DNA from: an uncultured Stenotrophomonas sp.
GTDB lineage: Bacteria > Pseudomonadota > Gammaproteobacteria > Xanthomonadales > Xanthomonadaceae
Assembly: GCF_945952405.1 (NCBI RefSeq)
Contig: NZ_CAMFIA010000005.1
Coordinates: 186,001-250,000 of the forward strand
Direction: 5' to 3'
DNA length: 64,000 nt
Notes under the pieces: model-generated
The model's database searches: none
The model's input: only the letters and a program-made list of their open reading frames with translations
Told to the model about the DNA's origin: nothing
Made by a program: the position numbers and the translations under genes
Part shown: positions 24,807 through 33,607 of the stretch, piece after piece
Position numbering within the stretch: position 1 is the stretch's first letter
How the letters are laid out: each line of letters begins with the position of its first letter

Positions 24807-25702
24807 GCATGGACGAGAAAGAACAACGCCGGGGCCTGCTGGTCACCGCCTCCACCTTCGTGATCTGGGGGCTGGTGCCGGTGTACTGGCACCTGCTGAA
24901 CGAGGTGCCCTCGTTCCAGATCATTGCCCACCGCATCATCTGGAGCACCGTGCTGGTGCTGGGCTGGCTGCTGATCAGTTCGCGCCTGGGCTGGTGGCAG
25001 AAGATCGCGGCACAGCCGCGCGCGCTGCCGATCCTGCTGGTGTCGAGCCTGACCATCGCCTTCAACTGGGGCCTGTACATCTGGGCGATCAATGCCGGGC
25101 ACGTCATCGAAACCAGCCTGGGCTACTTCATCAACCCGCTGGTGAACGTGCTGCTGGGCGTTCTGGTGCTGAAAGAGCGCCTGCGCCGGCTGCAGTGGGT
25201 GGCGGTGGCGATGGCGGCGATCGGCGTGGCCTGGCTCACCCTCGATGCCGGAACGCCGCCGTGGATCGCGCTGGGCCTGGCCTGCTCGTTCGGCCTGTAT
25301 GGGCTGCTGCGCAAGCTGGTGTCGGTGGATCCGGTGGCCGGCCTGGGCGTGGAGAGCATGTACCTGTTCCTGCCGGCGCTGGCCTTTGCGGTCTGGGCCG
25401 AGAATGGCCATGGCGGCGCGTTCTTCCACGGCTGGGGCTGGCGCAACGACCTGCTGCTGATCTTCGGTGGTGCGATCACGGCCGTACCGCTGATCGGCTT
25501 CGCCTACGGCGTGAAGCGTATCCCGTTGTCGCTGGTCGGCATCCTGCAGTACATCGCGCCGAGCCTGCAGCTGCTGCTGGGCGTGTTCTTCTTCCACGAA
25601 GCGTTCGACACCGCCAAGGCGATCGGCTTTGCCGCGATCTGGGCCGGCCTGATCCTGTTTGTCGGCGACAACATCCGCACGATGCGCGCCAGCAAGCGCT
25701 GA
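24803..25702 (+). CDS. rarD: RarD-type EamA transporter
   Basis: 299 residues starting MSMDEKEQRRGLLVTASTFV, with IWGLVPVYWHLLNEVPSFQI, AHRIIWSTVLV, NWGLYIWAINAGHVIETSLG and YFINPLVNVLLGVL. These are the highly conserved blocks of the RarD family of ten-span membrane proteins. The exported substrate is not established. It is coupled to the YedA-like gene. The last 17 bases of the gene are duplicated about 1 kb downstream. Confidence 0.93.
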   Translation: MSMDEKEQRRGLLVTASTFVIWGLVPVYWHLLNEVPSFQIIAHRIIWSTVLVLGWLLISSRLGWWQKIAAQPRALPILLVSSLTIAFNWGLYIWAINAGHVIETSLGYFINPLVNVLLGVLVLKERLRRLQWVAVAMAAIGVAWLTLDAGTPPWIALGLACSFGLYGLLRKLVSVDPVAGLGVESMYLFLPALAFAVWAENGHGGAFFHGWGWRNDLLLIFGGAITAVPLIGFAYGVKRIPLSLVGILQYIAPSLQLLLGVFFFHEAFDTAKAIGFAAIWAGLILFVGDNIRTMRASKR

Positions 25703-25755
25703 GGCCTTCCGGCCGGGATCGGATCCCTTCGCTGCACGAAGGGATCTGACCCCGG
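25686..25755. repeat. Left copy of a direct repeat: rarD tail plus GATC palindrome
   Basis: GCGCCAGCAAGCGCTGA (25686-25702, the end of rarD) is followed by a palindrome GGATCCCTTCG-CTGCA-CGAAGGGATC and CTGACCCC. The same order of elements recurs at 26731-26799. The palindrome could act as a rarD terminator. Confidence 0.75.
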
Positions 25756-25832
25756 TTGTGATTTCGGACAAATTTGATTTCCAGCGGAACATGGGTCTGT
25801 TCCCCTTTGCGATCTGAAACGGAGAGATCGCA

Positions 25833-26729
25833 ATGAAGGAAGTTCCCAAGGTGGCTGTACCGTGGTTGCTGGTTCTGCTGGGCCTTCCGTTTGCCGTACA
25901 GGCCACGCCGCGAGCGCTGGATGCGGACGATCCGATTGCCCACAGCTGCTACTTCTGCACGGCCGATGAGATGCGCCAGACCGCGCTCGGTCTCGGCAAC
26001 GGTGTCCACTATGTGTACGACATCGATCTTCCCTACATCACCGGCTATACCGTTGAAACCTCCTCGGGCACGCCGGTGGCGACGCGGTTCGATGCCGAAG
26101 ACTGGGTCGAGCGGCAGTTCCTGTCGCTGGTCGAGCACTATCGGCCAGGCGAGGGCGTCGAGCAGACCCTGTTGGACGTAAAGCTCTATGCGCCGGGCTC
26201 GGACCATGGGCTGCGCGCCGGCGAAGGCCAGTTCATCAAGGGCCACCATCTTTCCGCGCTGCATCCACGTCAGAGCGAGGCGAATGAAACCGTGCTGCGC
26301 TTTCTGCAGCGGCACGGTGGTTTCGGGTTTCTCGATACCAGTGACTCCGACGGGCGCCTGCTGCAGCTGCAGGTGATCCGTGAGCGGGGGTATCCGGTCG
26401 CGGCGCTGCTCGCATTCGAGCATAATTGGGCCATTCACGCGATTTACCACTTCGACTACGCGAGCCGCCGCTGGTCGTTCGTGGAGGCGTACGACATCGA
26501 CTCCAGTCGAATTCAGCACTCGGCAGCGGACTTCGTCCGCTATGAGTTTGGTTCCCGCTACGAATACTCGTCTTTTGATCGCTGGTTCGCCGATGCCTTC
26601 GCTGAACGTGCGGGCTGGGCGGGTGTGCCGTTGATCGGGACGATGCCGCCACCGTCGAGCTACAAGAACATTACGTTCACCTGTACCCAACCCACCGGCA
26701 CGCCGGAGTGTGCTATCAGCGCAAAATAG
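25833..26729 (+). CDS. Secreted protein of unknown function, possibly inserted
   Basis: 298 residues with a signal peptide (VAVPWLLVLLGLPFAVQA). Features of the mature part are SCYFCTADEM near the N-terminus (a CxxC pair), GNGVHYVYDIDLPYITGYTV, a central LRFLQRHGGFGFLDTSDSDG and a C-terminal CTQPTGTPECAISAK with two more cysteines. I recognise no family or catalytic motif. The codon use is less GC-biased than in neighbouring genes. It is flanked by the two copies of the rarD-tail repeat. The ribosome binding site is GGAGAG. Confidence 0.75.
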   Translation: MKEVPKVAVPWLLVLLGLPFAVQATPRALDADDPIAHSCYFCTADEMRQTALGLGNGVHYVYDIDLPYITGYTVETSSGTPVATRFDAEDWVERQFLSLVEHYRPGEGVEQTLLDVKLYAPGSDHGLRAGEGQFIKGHHLSALHPRQSEANETVLRFLQRHGGFGFLDTSDSDGRLLQLQVIRERGYPVAALLAFEHNWAIHAIYHFDYASRRWSFVEAYDIDSSRIQHSAADFVRYEFGSRYEYSSFDRWFADAFAERAGWAGVPLIGTMPPPSSYKNITFTCTQPTGTPECAISAK

Positions 26730-26730
26730 T

Positions 26731-26799
26731 GCGCCAGCAAGCGCTGACGCTTCCCGGCTGGGGTCAGATCCCTTCGCTCCACGAAGGGATCTGACCCCC
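26731..26799. repeat. Right copy of the direct repeat flanking the secreted gene
   Basis: GCGCCAGCAAGCGCTGA at 26731-26747 is identical to the end of rarD. After a diverged stretch comes GGGGTCAGATCCCTTCG, a CTCCA loop and the complementary arm ending in TGACCCC at 26798. It begins one base after the stop codon of the secreted protein gene. Confidence 0.75.
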
Positions 26800-26833
26800 A
26801 AAAAAAGAGCGGCGCCCCGAGGGGCGCCGCTCT
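26800..26833 (-). terminator. Intrinsic terminator of the TonB-dependent receptor gene
   Basis: A hairpin with arms AGAGCGGCGCCCC and GGGGCGCCGCTCT (26806-26833) is preceded on the plus strand by an A-run (26800-26805), which becomes a U-tract on the minus-strand transcript. Confidence 0.9.
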
Positions 26834-26887
26834 GCTTCCATCCCCAGCCAGGAGAGAGATGGCTGGGGCGGGAACGCGGTTGCAGGC

Positions 26888-29746
26888 TTAGAAGCGCTGC
26901 TGGTACTTCATGTACATGAAACGACCGATGTCGAAGCCACCGAAGTAGGTGAAGCTGCTGTTCGGCTGGCTGTACATGATCGGGCCCTGGTGGTCGAAGA
27001 CGTTGTTCACGCCCAGCGACACGGTGCCGTCCCACGGCAGGCTGTAACGCACCTGCAGGTCGTGGAAGGTGTTGGAACCAACCTTGCGGCTCGGCTGTGC
27101 ATCGGTGTACGGCGAAACGAAGCCGGCCATGTTGCAGTCCGGGCCGCCGGCCAGGTCGTACGAGCAGGCTTCCTTCATGCCCGAGTAGTAGCGGGCGGTC
27201 CAACCGATGCCCAGATCGCCGTACTGCCAATCCAGGTTGAAGGTCGAGCGTACGCGGAAGTTGCCCTGCCAGCCGGTTTTCTGCTCCACCGGAGTGGTGG
27301 CGGCGTTGTCGTTGCGCTGCTCCAGGTACTCGGTGTAGGTGGTGTTCCAGGTGGCGGCAAAGCGGCCGAACGTGGTTTCCGGCAGGCGGTAACGCAGGCT
27401 GAAGTCATAGCCGGCGGTTTCGCGGTAGCCGGCGTTGACCAGCGAGCGGTCCAGCGCAGTCACCTGGCCACGCGTAATGGCGCTGGTCGAGCGGGTGAAG
27501 CGGCCACAGGCCGAATCCACGCCCTGCACGTAGCACTGGTTGAGGATGTCGGTGGCGGACTCACCCACGATCGCGTTGTTGATGCGGATCTTCCACCAGT
27601 CCAGGCTGACGTCCAGGCCCGGCACGAACTCGGGGCTGTAGACCAGGCCCACGGTCCAGGTCTTGGCCGTTTCCGGCTTCAGGTTCGCGTTGGAACCGGA
27701 GTCGAAGTCGGCGATGCCCTGCTGGCCCGGACGGTTGGCGACGTTGCCTTCCGACGCGGTCTGCTGGCGGAAGTTCGCCGGCACCTTCAGCGCCTGGCAG
27801 CGTGCCGCCACGGTCGGGCTGCTGGCGGCGATGCCGAACGCGGTGTCACACGGATCGGTGAACGAATCGCGGCTCTTCACCGCACCACCGTAGAGGTCGT
27901 CCACGGTCGGCGCACGGAAGCCGGTGCCGTAGGTGGCGCGCACCAGCAGGCTGTCGATCGGCTTCCACTTCAGGCCGAACTTGCTGTTGGTGGTCGAACC
28001 GAAGGTGTTGTAGTCAGTGTAGCGACCGGCCAGGTCCAGCGACAGCTCACGGGCGAACGGCATGTCGGCCAGCAGCGGCACCTGCAGTTCCAGGTAGACC
28101 TCGTTGAGCGAGTAGTCGCCACGGGTCGGCTGGCCGGTGGTGCCGGCGATCTCGCCCTTCTGCACCATCATGTCCGGGGTGTAGCTGGCTTCTTCGCTGC
28201 GGTGCTCGAAGCCCATCGCGGCCATGACATCGCCGGCCGGCAGGGTGAACACCGAACCGGAGATGTTGGCGCTGGCGACCTTGGTGGTGCTCTCGATCTT
28301 GTCGACGAAGCGGGTGAACAGGTAGTCCTGCACATCCTGGTTGCTCAGCGAGCCGGGGCCGGTGTAGCCCATCGGAGCGGCCGGGTTCCACGGCACGCAG
28401 CCGGCGATCACCGCGCCCGGCGAGCCGCAGCGGGCCACGGTGCCATCCATGAAGGACGGGCCGACGGCCTGGTTGACGTGCGGCTGGTACATGCTGCCGG
28501 TACCGATGCGCTCGCCTTCATTGCGGTTGTACATGTAGCTGACGTTCCAGTCCCAGTAACGCGAACCGGTTTCGAAGCTGCCTTCCAGGCCGATGCTGGC
28601 GCGCTTGGTTTCCAGGTTGTTCTCGGTCGCACGCGGCATCTCTTCGGTGCGGTGCGAGAACAGCACGTCCTGGCCCCAGTGGTTGAACGCGCTGTCCTTG
28701 GACAGCGCGGCACGGGTACCCTTGCTCGCCTGTGCGCTGGACACCGAGTACGGGTAACCGGCCAGGTGCTTGGTCGACTCGCGCTTGCTGTACATCGCGT
28801 CGGCCACGATGCGCAGGTCATCGGTGATCGAGAAGCCGCCGTTGGCGAACACCGAAGTGCGCTCCAGGCCGCTCAGCAGGCTCATGTTGGTCTTGGTGTT
28901 GGAACCATCGGCCGGATTGGGCGTGTGGAAGTTGCGCTTGTCGCTCGGGTCGCCGCCCGGGCCCACGGTCAGCGGCTTGCCCGCCACGGTGACGGTGCCC
29001 CACTGCGTGGTCTGGCTCAGTGCATTGACGTCGTCGGAATGGCGCGGGCCGCCCGGGTAACGGCTGAACTCGCGCTCACTGCCGAGGATCTCGTCTTCCT
29101 TGGTGCGCTCGGCACCGACGCTGAACCAGCCGCGTTCGAAGGTCTTGCCGAAGGTGGCGCTGTAGGAGCGCTTCTGACCGTCGCCTTCACCGTACTGGCC
29201 GACATAGACGCTGGCTTCGCCGCCGTCGAAGTTCTTGCGGGTGATGATGTTGACCACGCCGGCGATGGCATCCGAGCCGTACAGCGCCGAGGCACCATCG
29301 GTCAGTACTTCCACGCGCTCGACGATGGCCGACGGAATCGAGGCCAGGTCGGAGTAACCGCCCGCGCTGACGCCCATGCGGCGGCCGTCGATCAGCACCA
29401 GGCTGCGTTCCGGGCCGAGGTTGCGCAGGCTCACGTACATGCCGCCGAAGTCGCGCGCAGAGCTCAGCGACGAGGAACGGCTCAGGCTCGGTGCGCCGGC
29501 GGCGGTGACGTCCTGCAGGATGTCGGCGACGTTGACGTAGCCCTTCTTCTCGATCTCGGCGCGGTTGAGCGCGACCACCGGCTGTGCGGTTTCGACACTG
29601 GCCTGGCGGATGCGCGAGCCGGTGATTTCGATGCGATCGAGGTTGGTCGGGGTATCGCCGGCGCTCTGTGCGAAGGCGGGGGTGGTGCAGCTGGCGGCCA
29701 GCGCGATGACGATCGCGTTGCGCAGCGGTGTGGTTTTCAGGGACAT
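26888..29746 (-). CDS. TonB-dependent outer-membrane receptor
   Basis: 952 residues. A signal peptide (MSLKTTPLRNAIVIALAASC to AFAQS) is followed by the plug domain: GSRIRQASVETAQPVVALNR, VLIDGRRMG, and RVEVLTDGASALYGSDAIAG, then VVNIITRKNF. The C-terminal barrel ends KYQQRF with the expected terminal Phe. The long plug-barrel pattern with the Ala/Ser-rich linker resembles Xanthomonad receptors for sugars or peptides. A substrate cannot be named. The start was set at 29746 because a proper signal peptide begins there. No FecI/FecR genes are adjacent. Confidence 0.93.
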   Translation of the reverse strand: MSLKTTPLRNAIVIALAASCTTPAFAQSAGDTPTNLDRIEITGSRIRQASVETAQPVVALNRAEIEKKGYVNVADILQDVTAAGAPSLSRSSSLSSARDFGGMYVSLRNLGPERSLVLIDGRRMGVSAGGYSDLASIPSAIVERVEVLTDGASALYGSDAIAGVVNIITRKNFDGGEASVYVGQYGEGDGQKRSYSATFGKTFERGWFSVGAERTKEDEILGSEREFSRYPGGPRHSDDVNALSQTTQWGTVTVAGKPLTVGPGGDPSDKRNFHTPNPADGSNTKTNMSLLSGLERTSVFANGGFSITDDLRIVADAMYSKRESTKHLAGYPYSVSSAQASKGTRAALSKDSAFNHWGQDVLFSHRTEEMPRATENNLETKRASIGLEGSFETGSRYWDWNVSYMYNRNEGERIGTGSMYQPHVNQAVGPSFMDGTVARCGSPGAVIAGCVPWNPAAPMGYTGPGSLSNQDVQDYLFTRFVDKIESTTKVASANISGSVFTLPAGDVMAAMGFEHRSEEASYTPDMMVQKGEIAGTTGQPTRGDYSLNEVYLELQVPLLADMPFARELSLDLAGRYTDYNTFGSTTNSKFGLKWKPIDSLLVRATYGTGFRAPTVDDLYGGAVKSRDSFTDPCDTAFGIAASSPTVAARCQALKVPANFRQQTASEGNVANRPGQQGIADFDSGSNANLKPETAKTWTVGLVYSPEFVPGLDVSLDWWKIRINNAIVGESATDILNQCYVQGVDSACGRFTRSTSAITRGQVTALDRSLVNAGYRETAGYDFSLRYRLPETTFGRFAATWNTTYTEYLEQRNDNAATTPVEQKTGWQGNFRVRSTFNLDWQYGDLGIGWTARYYSGMKEACSYDLAGGPDCNMAGFVSPYTDAQPSRKVGSNTFHDLQVRYSLPWDGTVSLGVNNVFDHQGPIMYSQPNSSFTYFGGFDIGRFMYMKYQQRF

Positions 29747-30012
29747 CCGTGAAATCTCGTGTTTCAGGAAAAACAAGCGCCCGTTCTATGGGCGCGTGGG
29801 GTGCTGCAAACCAACGTGGGGGGCGCGATTCTAGAGTGTTTTCATTCGCAACTGTTTACCTGCGTGGCGCGCAGGTGCGCGAAAATGAATCGCAACCAAC
29901 AATCCACAGATGCACTGTGCGCAGCGTCACGCGCGCTGCGTGCGTGGTGGGCAGAGGCATCGATAGCGGCGGTATTTCCGCAATCTGTAGCAGTGCGGGT
30001 GCGCAGGCATCC

Positions 30013-30240
30013 CTCCACGCATGGCGTGGATCTACTGCACGTCCTCGCTCATCACCCTGCGTGGATGCATCGCCCCGGTAGATCCACGCCATGCGTGGAT
30101 GCATCGCCCCGGTAGATCCACGCCATGCGTGGATGCATCGCCCGGTAGATCCACGCCCTGCGTGGATGCATCGCCCGGTAGATCCACGCCCTGCGTGGAT
30201 GCATCGCCCGGTAGATCCACGCCATGCGTGGATGACGCGC
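30013..30240. repeat. Tandem cluster of GTAG REPs (ATCCACGC subtype)
   Basis: One inverted copy (30013-30035) and a half copy (30055-30076) are followed by five direct units of 31-34 bases starting at 30077, 30111, 30144, 30177 and 30210. Each unit begins GGTAGATCCACGCC and contains a palindrome ending GCGTGGAT, then a spacer GCATCGCCC. Units differ only by A/C in the loop and a C in the spacer. The array lies between the TonB receptor and the ABC operon. Confidence 0.9.
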
Positions 30241-30273
30241 AAAAGAAAAGGGACGGAGCCTTCGCTCCGTCCC
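30241..30273 (-). terminator. Intrinsic terminator of the MacB-like exporter operon
   Basis: GGGACGGAGC-CTTC-GCTCCGTCCC (30250-30273) is a perfect ten-base hairpin. The AAAAGAAAA before it becomes a U-rich tract on the minus strand. Confidence 0.88.
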
Positions 30274-30307
30274 CCTGCGCGATGCGCGTTGTATCGCTGC
30301 GCGATGC

Positions 30308-31630
30308 TCAGGTTTCGCGCAGTGCCGTGGTGATCGGCAATCGGGCCGCGCGCAGCGCCGGGAACAGGCCGCCGACCAGGCCGATGCCCAGCGCCCATTT
30401 CAGGCCGGTCCACAGCAGTTCCGGCGACACATGGAACTTGAACACCACCGCGCTGAAGTTGCTGCCGATGGTGGACACGCTGTAGCCGTTGAACAGCAGC
30501 CATGCCACCGCGCACCCGAGCAGGCCGCCGAGCAGGGCCAGCAGCATCGTCTCCAGCATCACTGCGGTCACCACTGGCAGACCACGGAAGCCGATCGCGC
30601 GCATCGTGGCGATCTCGCGCGCGCGCGTGGCCACCGCCGCATACATGGTGTTGAGCGCGCCGAACACCGCACCCACCGCCATGATCGTGCCGATCACCTT
30701 GCCGAGGATGTCGATCAGCTTGGTCAGGCCGCCGCCCTGCTTGCTGTAGTAGACGCGGGTGGTTTCCACATCCAGCTTCAGGCGCGGATCGGCGGCAACG
30801 GCTGCCTTGAACTGCTCGAAGCCGGCCTTGCCCTCGGTGCGCACGCTGATCGACTGCCAGGCACTGCGCTGGTAGGTGGTGGCCAACGTGTCGGCATCGG
30901 TCCACAGTTCCGAATCATGGGCATCGCCGGTGGCGAACAGGCCGACCACGGTCCAGGTCTGGTTGCCCAGGGTCAGCGTCCTGCCGACCTCCATGTCGCG
31001 GAACTGGCCACGCGCGCCCTGGCCGACCACGATCTCGCGCAGGCCGGTGGCGAACTTGCGGCCTTCGATGATCTTGACCTTGTCGTGCACCGCCCAGGCC
31101 TGCGGGCCGACACCGCGGAACTGCGCGTTGACATCGGTACCGTCGGACTTCGACACCAGGTTGACCACCTGCGACAGTTCCGGTGACAGCAGTGGACGGC
31201 CCTGCGCATCGCGGCTGATGCCGGGCAGGGTGGACAGCATCGGTACCTGCTCGCGGGTGATCACCGAGTTGGTTTCGGCCTGGGAGCCCCCGCGCAGCAC
31301 GATCGCCGTGGTGTCGTCACCGGTGTTGTTGAGCGTGGCCTGGAAGCCCTCGCCCATTGCCAGCATCGCCACCAGCACGCCGACCACGCCGGCGATGCCG
31401 ACCACGATCACCGAGGATGCACCCCAGCGCTGCGGCAGGCTGGCCACGCCGATGCGTGTGGCGGCCAGCGCCAGCCGGCCGCCACGGGTCAGCAGCAGCC
31501 ACAGGGCCACCACTACCGCCACCGCCAGTACGCCGATCCACGGCAGGCCGATCCACAGCACCAGGCCGATCACCAGCAGCAGCACCGTCACTGCATTGCC
31601 CAGCCACTTCTTGAGTCTGCTCTTGAACAT
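30308..31630 (-). CDS. ABC exporter permease, FtsX/MacB type (second permease)
   Basis: 440 residues. It has a double hydrophobic N-terminus (LGNAVTVLLLVIGLVLWIGL, then VLAVAVVVALWLLLTRGG), a further span before a large periplasmic domain (VIVVGIAGVVGVLVAMLAMG, then GEGFQATLNNTGDD), and three C-terminal spans beginning GKVIGTIMAVGAVFGALNTM, with REIATMRAIGF, the FtsX-type signature. It is the last gene of a four-gene exporter operon. The extra N-terminal membrane segments are unusual for the family. Confidence 0.88.
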   Translation of the reverse strand: MFKSRLKKWLGNAVTVLLLVIGLVLWIGLPWIGVLAVAVVVALWLLLTRGGRLALAATRIGVASLPQRWGASSVIVVGIAGVVGVLVAMLAMGEGFQATLNNTGDDTTAIVLRGGSQAETNSVITREQVPMLSTLPGISRDAQGRPLLSPELSQVVNLVSKSDGTDVNAQFRGVGPQAWAVHDKVKIIEGRKFATGLREIVVGQGARGQFRDMEVGRTLTLGNQTWTVVGLFATGDAHDSELWTDADTLATTYQRSAWQSISVRTEGKAGFEQFKAAVAADPRLKLDVETTRVYYSKQGGGLTKLIDILGKVIGTIMAVGAVFGALNTMYAAVATRAREIATMRAIGFRGLPVVTAVMLETMLLALLGGLLGCAVAWLLFNGYSVSTIGSNFSAVVFKFHVSPELLWTGLKWALGIGLVGGLFPALRAARLPITTALRET

Positions 31631-31643
31631 GTCGGTGTCCTCC

Positions 31644-32801
31644 TCAGCGGCCGGCCAGTGCGTCGACGATCTTCAGGCGTTTGGCACGCAGCGCCGGCAG
31701 CAGGCCGACGATGATGCCGATCACCACGATCAGGCCCAGCCCCATCAGCCAGGTCGGGGTCGGCACGTGTGGCGGCAGCATGCCCATGCTTTTCGGGCCG
31801 ATCGCCGGCAGGATCAGCGCGGCCAGGCCCATGCCGATCAGGCCACCCAGGCCGATCAGCAGCACCGACTCGACCATCACCAGCATCAGCACGGTGCTGT
31901 CCTTGAAGCCCAGCGTCTTCAGCGTGGCCAGCTCCGGCACGCGCTCGCGCACCGCCTGCGCCATGGTGTTGCCGGTCAGCAGCAGCAGGGTGAAGAACAC
32001 CGCGCCCATGATCGAGGTGACGATCATGCCGATGTCCGCGAACTGCTTGACGAAGGCCTGCTGGAACGCCGATTCGGTCTGGGTCTTGGTCTCGTGGTCG
32101 GAGTTGGCCGAAATCGCATCGATGGCCTGCGCCACCCGCGAGGAGTGGTCCGGATTGTCCAGCGTCACCGTGTACCAGCTCACCTGGTTCTTGATGTAGT
32201 CGTTGGATTCGTCGAAGTACTTCCAGTTCATCATCAACTGGCGTTCTTCATTGGCGGCCAGCGCACGGTCCTTGGAACGGTAGATGCCCTTCAGCTGCAG
32301 CGGCCAGTCGTTGCTGCCGCCACGCGGGAAGATCGTCGCCTGCAGCGGAATGGTGTCGCCGATCTTCCAGCCGAACTGCTTGGCCAGGGTCTCGCCGACG
32401 ATGGCGCCGGTGCGCGTCTGCTTCCAGTCCTCCAGCTGCGCCGGGTCGATCTGCAACTCACGGTAGACATCGAAGTAGTTGGGCGACACCGAGAAGTTCG
32501 GGAAGAAGTTCTTCGGGTCCTGGTAGATGCCTCCGAACCACATGCCATAGGCCACGTCGCGCACCCCGGCCACCTGCCGCACCTGCGCCTCCAGGCGGAT
32601 CGGCAGCGACTGCGTGATCGACAGCCGCGAGGCCACGATCAGGCGGTTGGCGCCTTCAACGCTGCCCCCGGAGGAGAACGCGACCCGTACCGAATCGAGC
32701 ATGCCGAACAGCAGGAATGCAGCGACCACCGAAAGCAGCGTCAGCAGGGTACGGGTGCGGCTGCGGAACAACTGCGCCCAGACCAACGAGAAGTATTTCA
32801 T
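31644..32801 (-). CDS. ABC exporter permease, FtsX/MacB type (first permease)
   Basis: 385 residues. One N-terminal span (SRTRTLLTLLSVVAAFLLFG), a large periplasmic domain, and three C-terminal spans (TSIMGAVFFTLLLLTGNTMA, ELATLKTLGF and VESVLLIGLGGLIGMGLAAL). ELATLKTLGF is the cytoplasmic coupling signature. Together with the other permease it should form a heterodimer driven by the ATPase encoded upstream. MacB-type systems pull substrates from the periplasmic side by mechanotransmission. Confidence 0.9.
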   Translation of the reverse strand: MKYFSLVWAQLFRSRTRTLLTLLSVVAAFLLFGMLDSVRVAFSSGGSVEGANRLIVASRLSITQSLPIRLEAQVRQVAGVRDVAYGMWFGGIYQDPKNFFPNFSVSPNYFDVYRELQIDPAQLEDWKQTRTGAIVGETLAKQFGWKIGDTIPLQATIFPRGGSNDWPLQLKGIYRSKDRALAANEERQLMMNWKYFDESNDYIKNQVSWYTVTLDNPDHSSRVAQAIDAISANSDHETKTQTESAFQQAFVKQFADIGMIVTSIMGAVFFTLLLLTGNTMAQAVRERVPELATLKTLGFKDSTVLMLVMVESVLLIGLGGLIGMGLAALILPAIGPKSMGMLPPHVPTPTWLMGLGLIVVIGIIVGLLPALRAKRLKIVDALAGR

Positions 32802-32815
32802 CGCCGTGGCCTCCG

Positions 32816-33505
32816 TCAGTGGGCCAGCGGCGCGTCGGCCAGCTCGCCCTTGTCCAGGTGCACCGTGTGCGTGGCGTACTCGGCGGCCTTCGGGTCATGG
32901 GTGACCATGATGATGGTCTTGCCGTGCTCGCGGTTGAGCTGCTGCAGCAGGCCGAGGATCTCCTCGGCCGACTGGCGGTCGAGGTCGCCGGTCGGTTCAT
33001 CGCAGATCAGGAAGGTCGGGTCGGAGACGATCGCACGGGCGATCGCCACGCGCTGCTGCTGGCCGCCGGACAGCTCGTTGGGGCGGTGGCTGCGGCGGTC
33101 GGCTAGGCCGACCAGGGTCAGCGCGATCTCCGCATTGCGGCGGCGCTGCGCGGCATTGAGGTGGGTCAGCAGCAGCGGCAGTTCCACGTTCTTCTGCGCG
33201 GTCAGCATCGGCATCAGGTTGTAGAACTGGAAGACGAAGCCGACGTGATGGCTGCGCCAGGTCGACAGCTGGCCACCGCTCATCTGGTCGATGCGCTCGC
33301 CTTCGATGCTGATCTCGCCGCCGCTGGGGTTGTCCAGGCCGCCGATCAGGTTGAGCAGGGTGGTCTTGCCCGAACCGGATGGGCCCATCAGCGCGACGAA
33401 GTCGCCGCTGGCGATGTCCAGGTCGATGCCATGCAGTACCTGCACTTTCTCGGGGCCACGCTGGTAGGTCTTGGTGATGTTGCGCAGTGAAACCAGGGTC
33501 GACAT
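32816..33505 (-). CDS. ABC exporter ATPase, MacB/LolD type
   Basis: 229 residues. Walker A GPSGSGKTTLLN, signature LSGGQQQRVAIARAI, Walker B FLICDEPTGDLD and the H-loop MVTHD are all present. The spacing and GLDNPSGG place it in the LolD/MacB group. It powers the two permeases encoded downstream. Confidence 0.93.
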   Translation of the reverse strand: MSTLVSLRNITKTYQRGPEKVQVLHGIDLDIASGDFVALMGPSGSGKTTLLNLIGGLDNPSGGEISIEGERIDQMSGGQLSTWRSHHVGFVFQFYNLMPMLTAQKNVELPLLLTHLNAAQRRRNAEIALTLVGLADRRSHRPNELSGGQQQRVAIARAIVSDPTFLICDEPTGDLDRQSAEEILGLLQQLNREHGKTIIMVTHDPKAAEYATHTVHLDKGELADAPLAH

Positions 33506-33607
33506 GGGGGGTTCTCCACGGAAGGCGGGAAACAGGAAAGCGCACCGGCGCTGGCCGGGGCGTGCGTCGAACGGTGTTGCCGGCGGCGCCCGGTGGGCGC
33601 CAGGCCG

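Noticed and set aside
26990..29752. A 920-codon open frame on the plus strand, opposite the TonB-dependent receptor.
   Set aside because: It is the antisense shadow of a GC-rich gene: composition is Ala/Gly/Val/His/Arg-rich without domains, and the minus-strand frame has a signal peptide, plug and barrel motifs.
30077..30240. Regularly spaced repeats considered as a CRISPR array.
   Set aside because: The units are directly tandem and the segments between palindromes are identical rather than unique, so there are no spacers. They are GTAG REPs.
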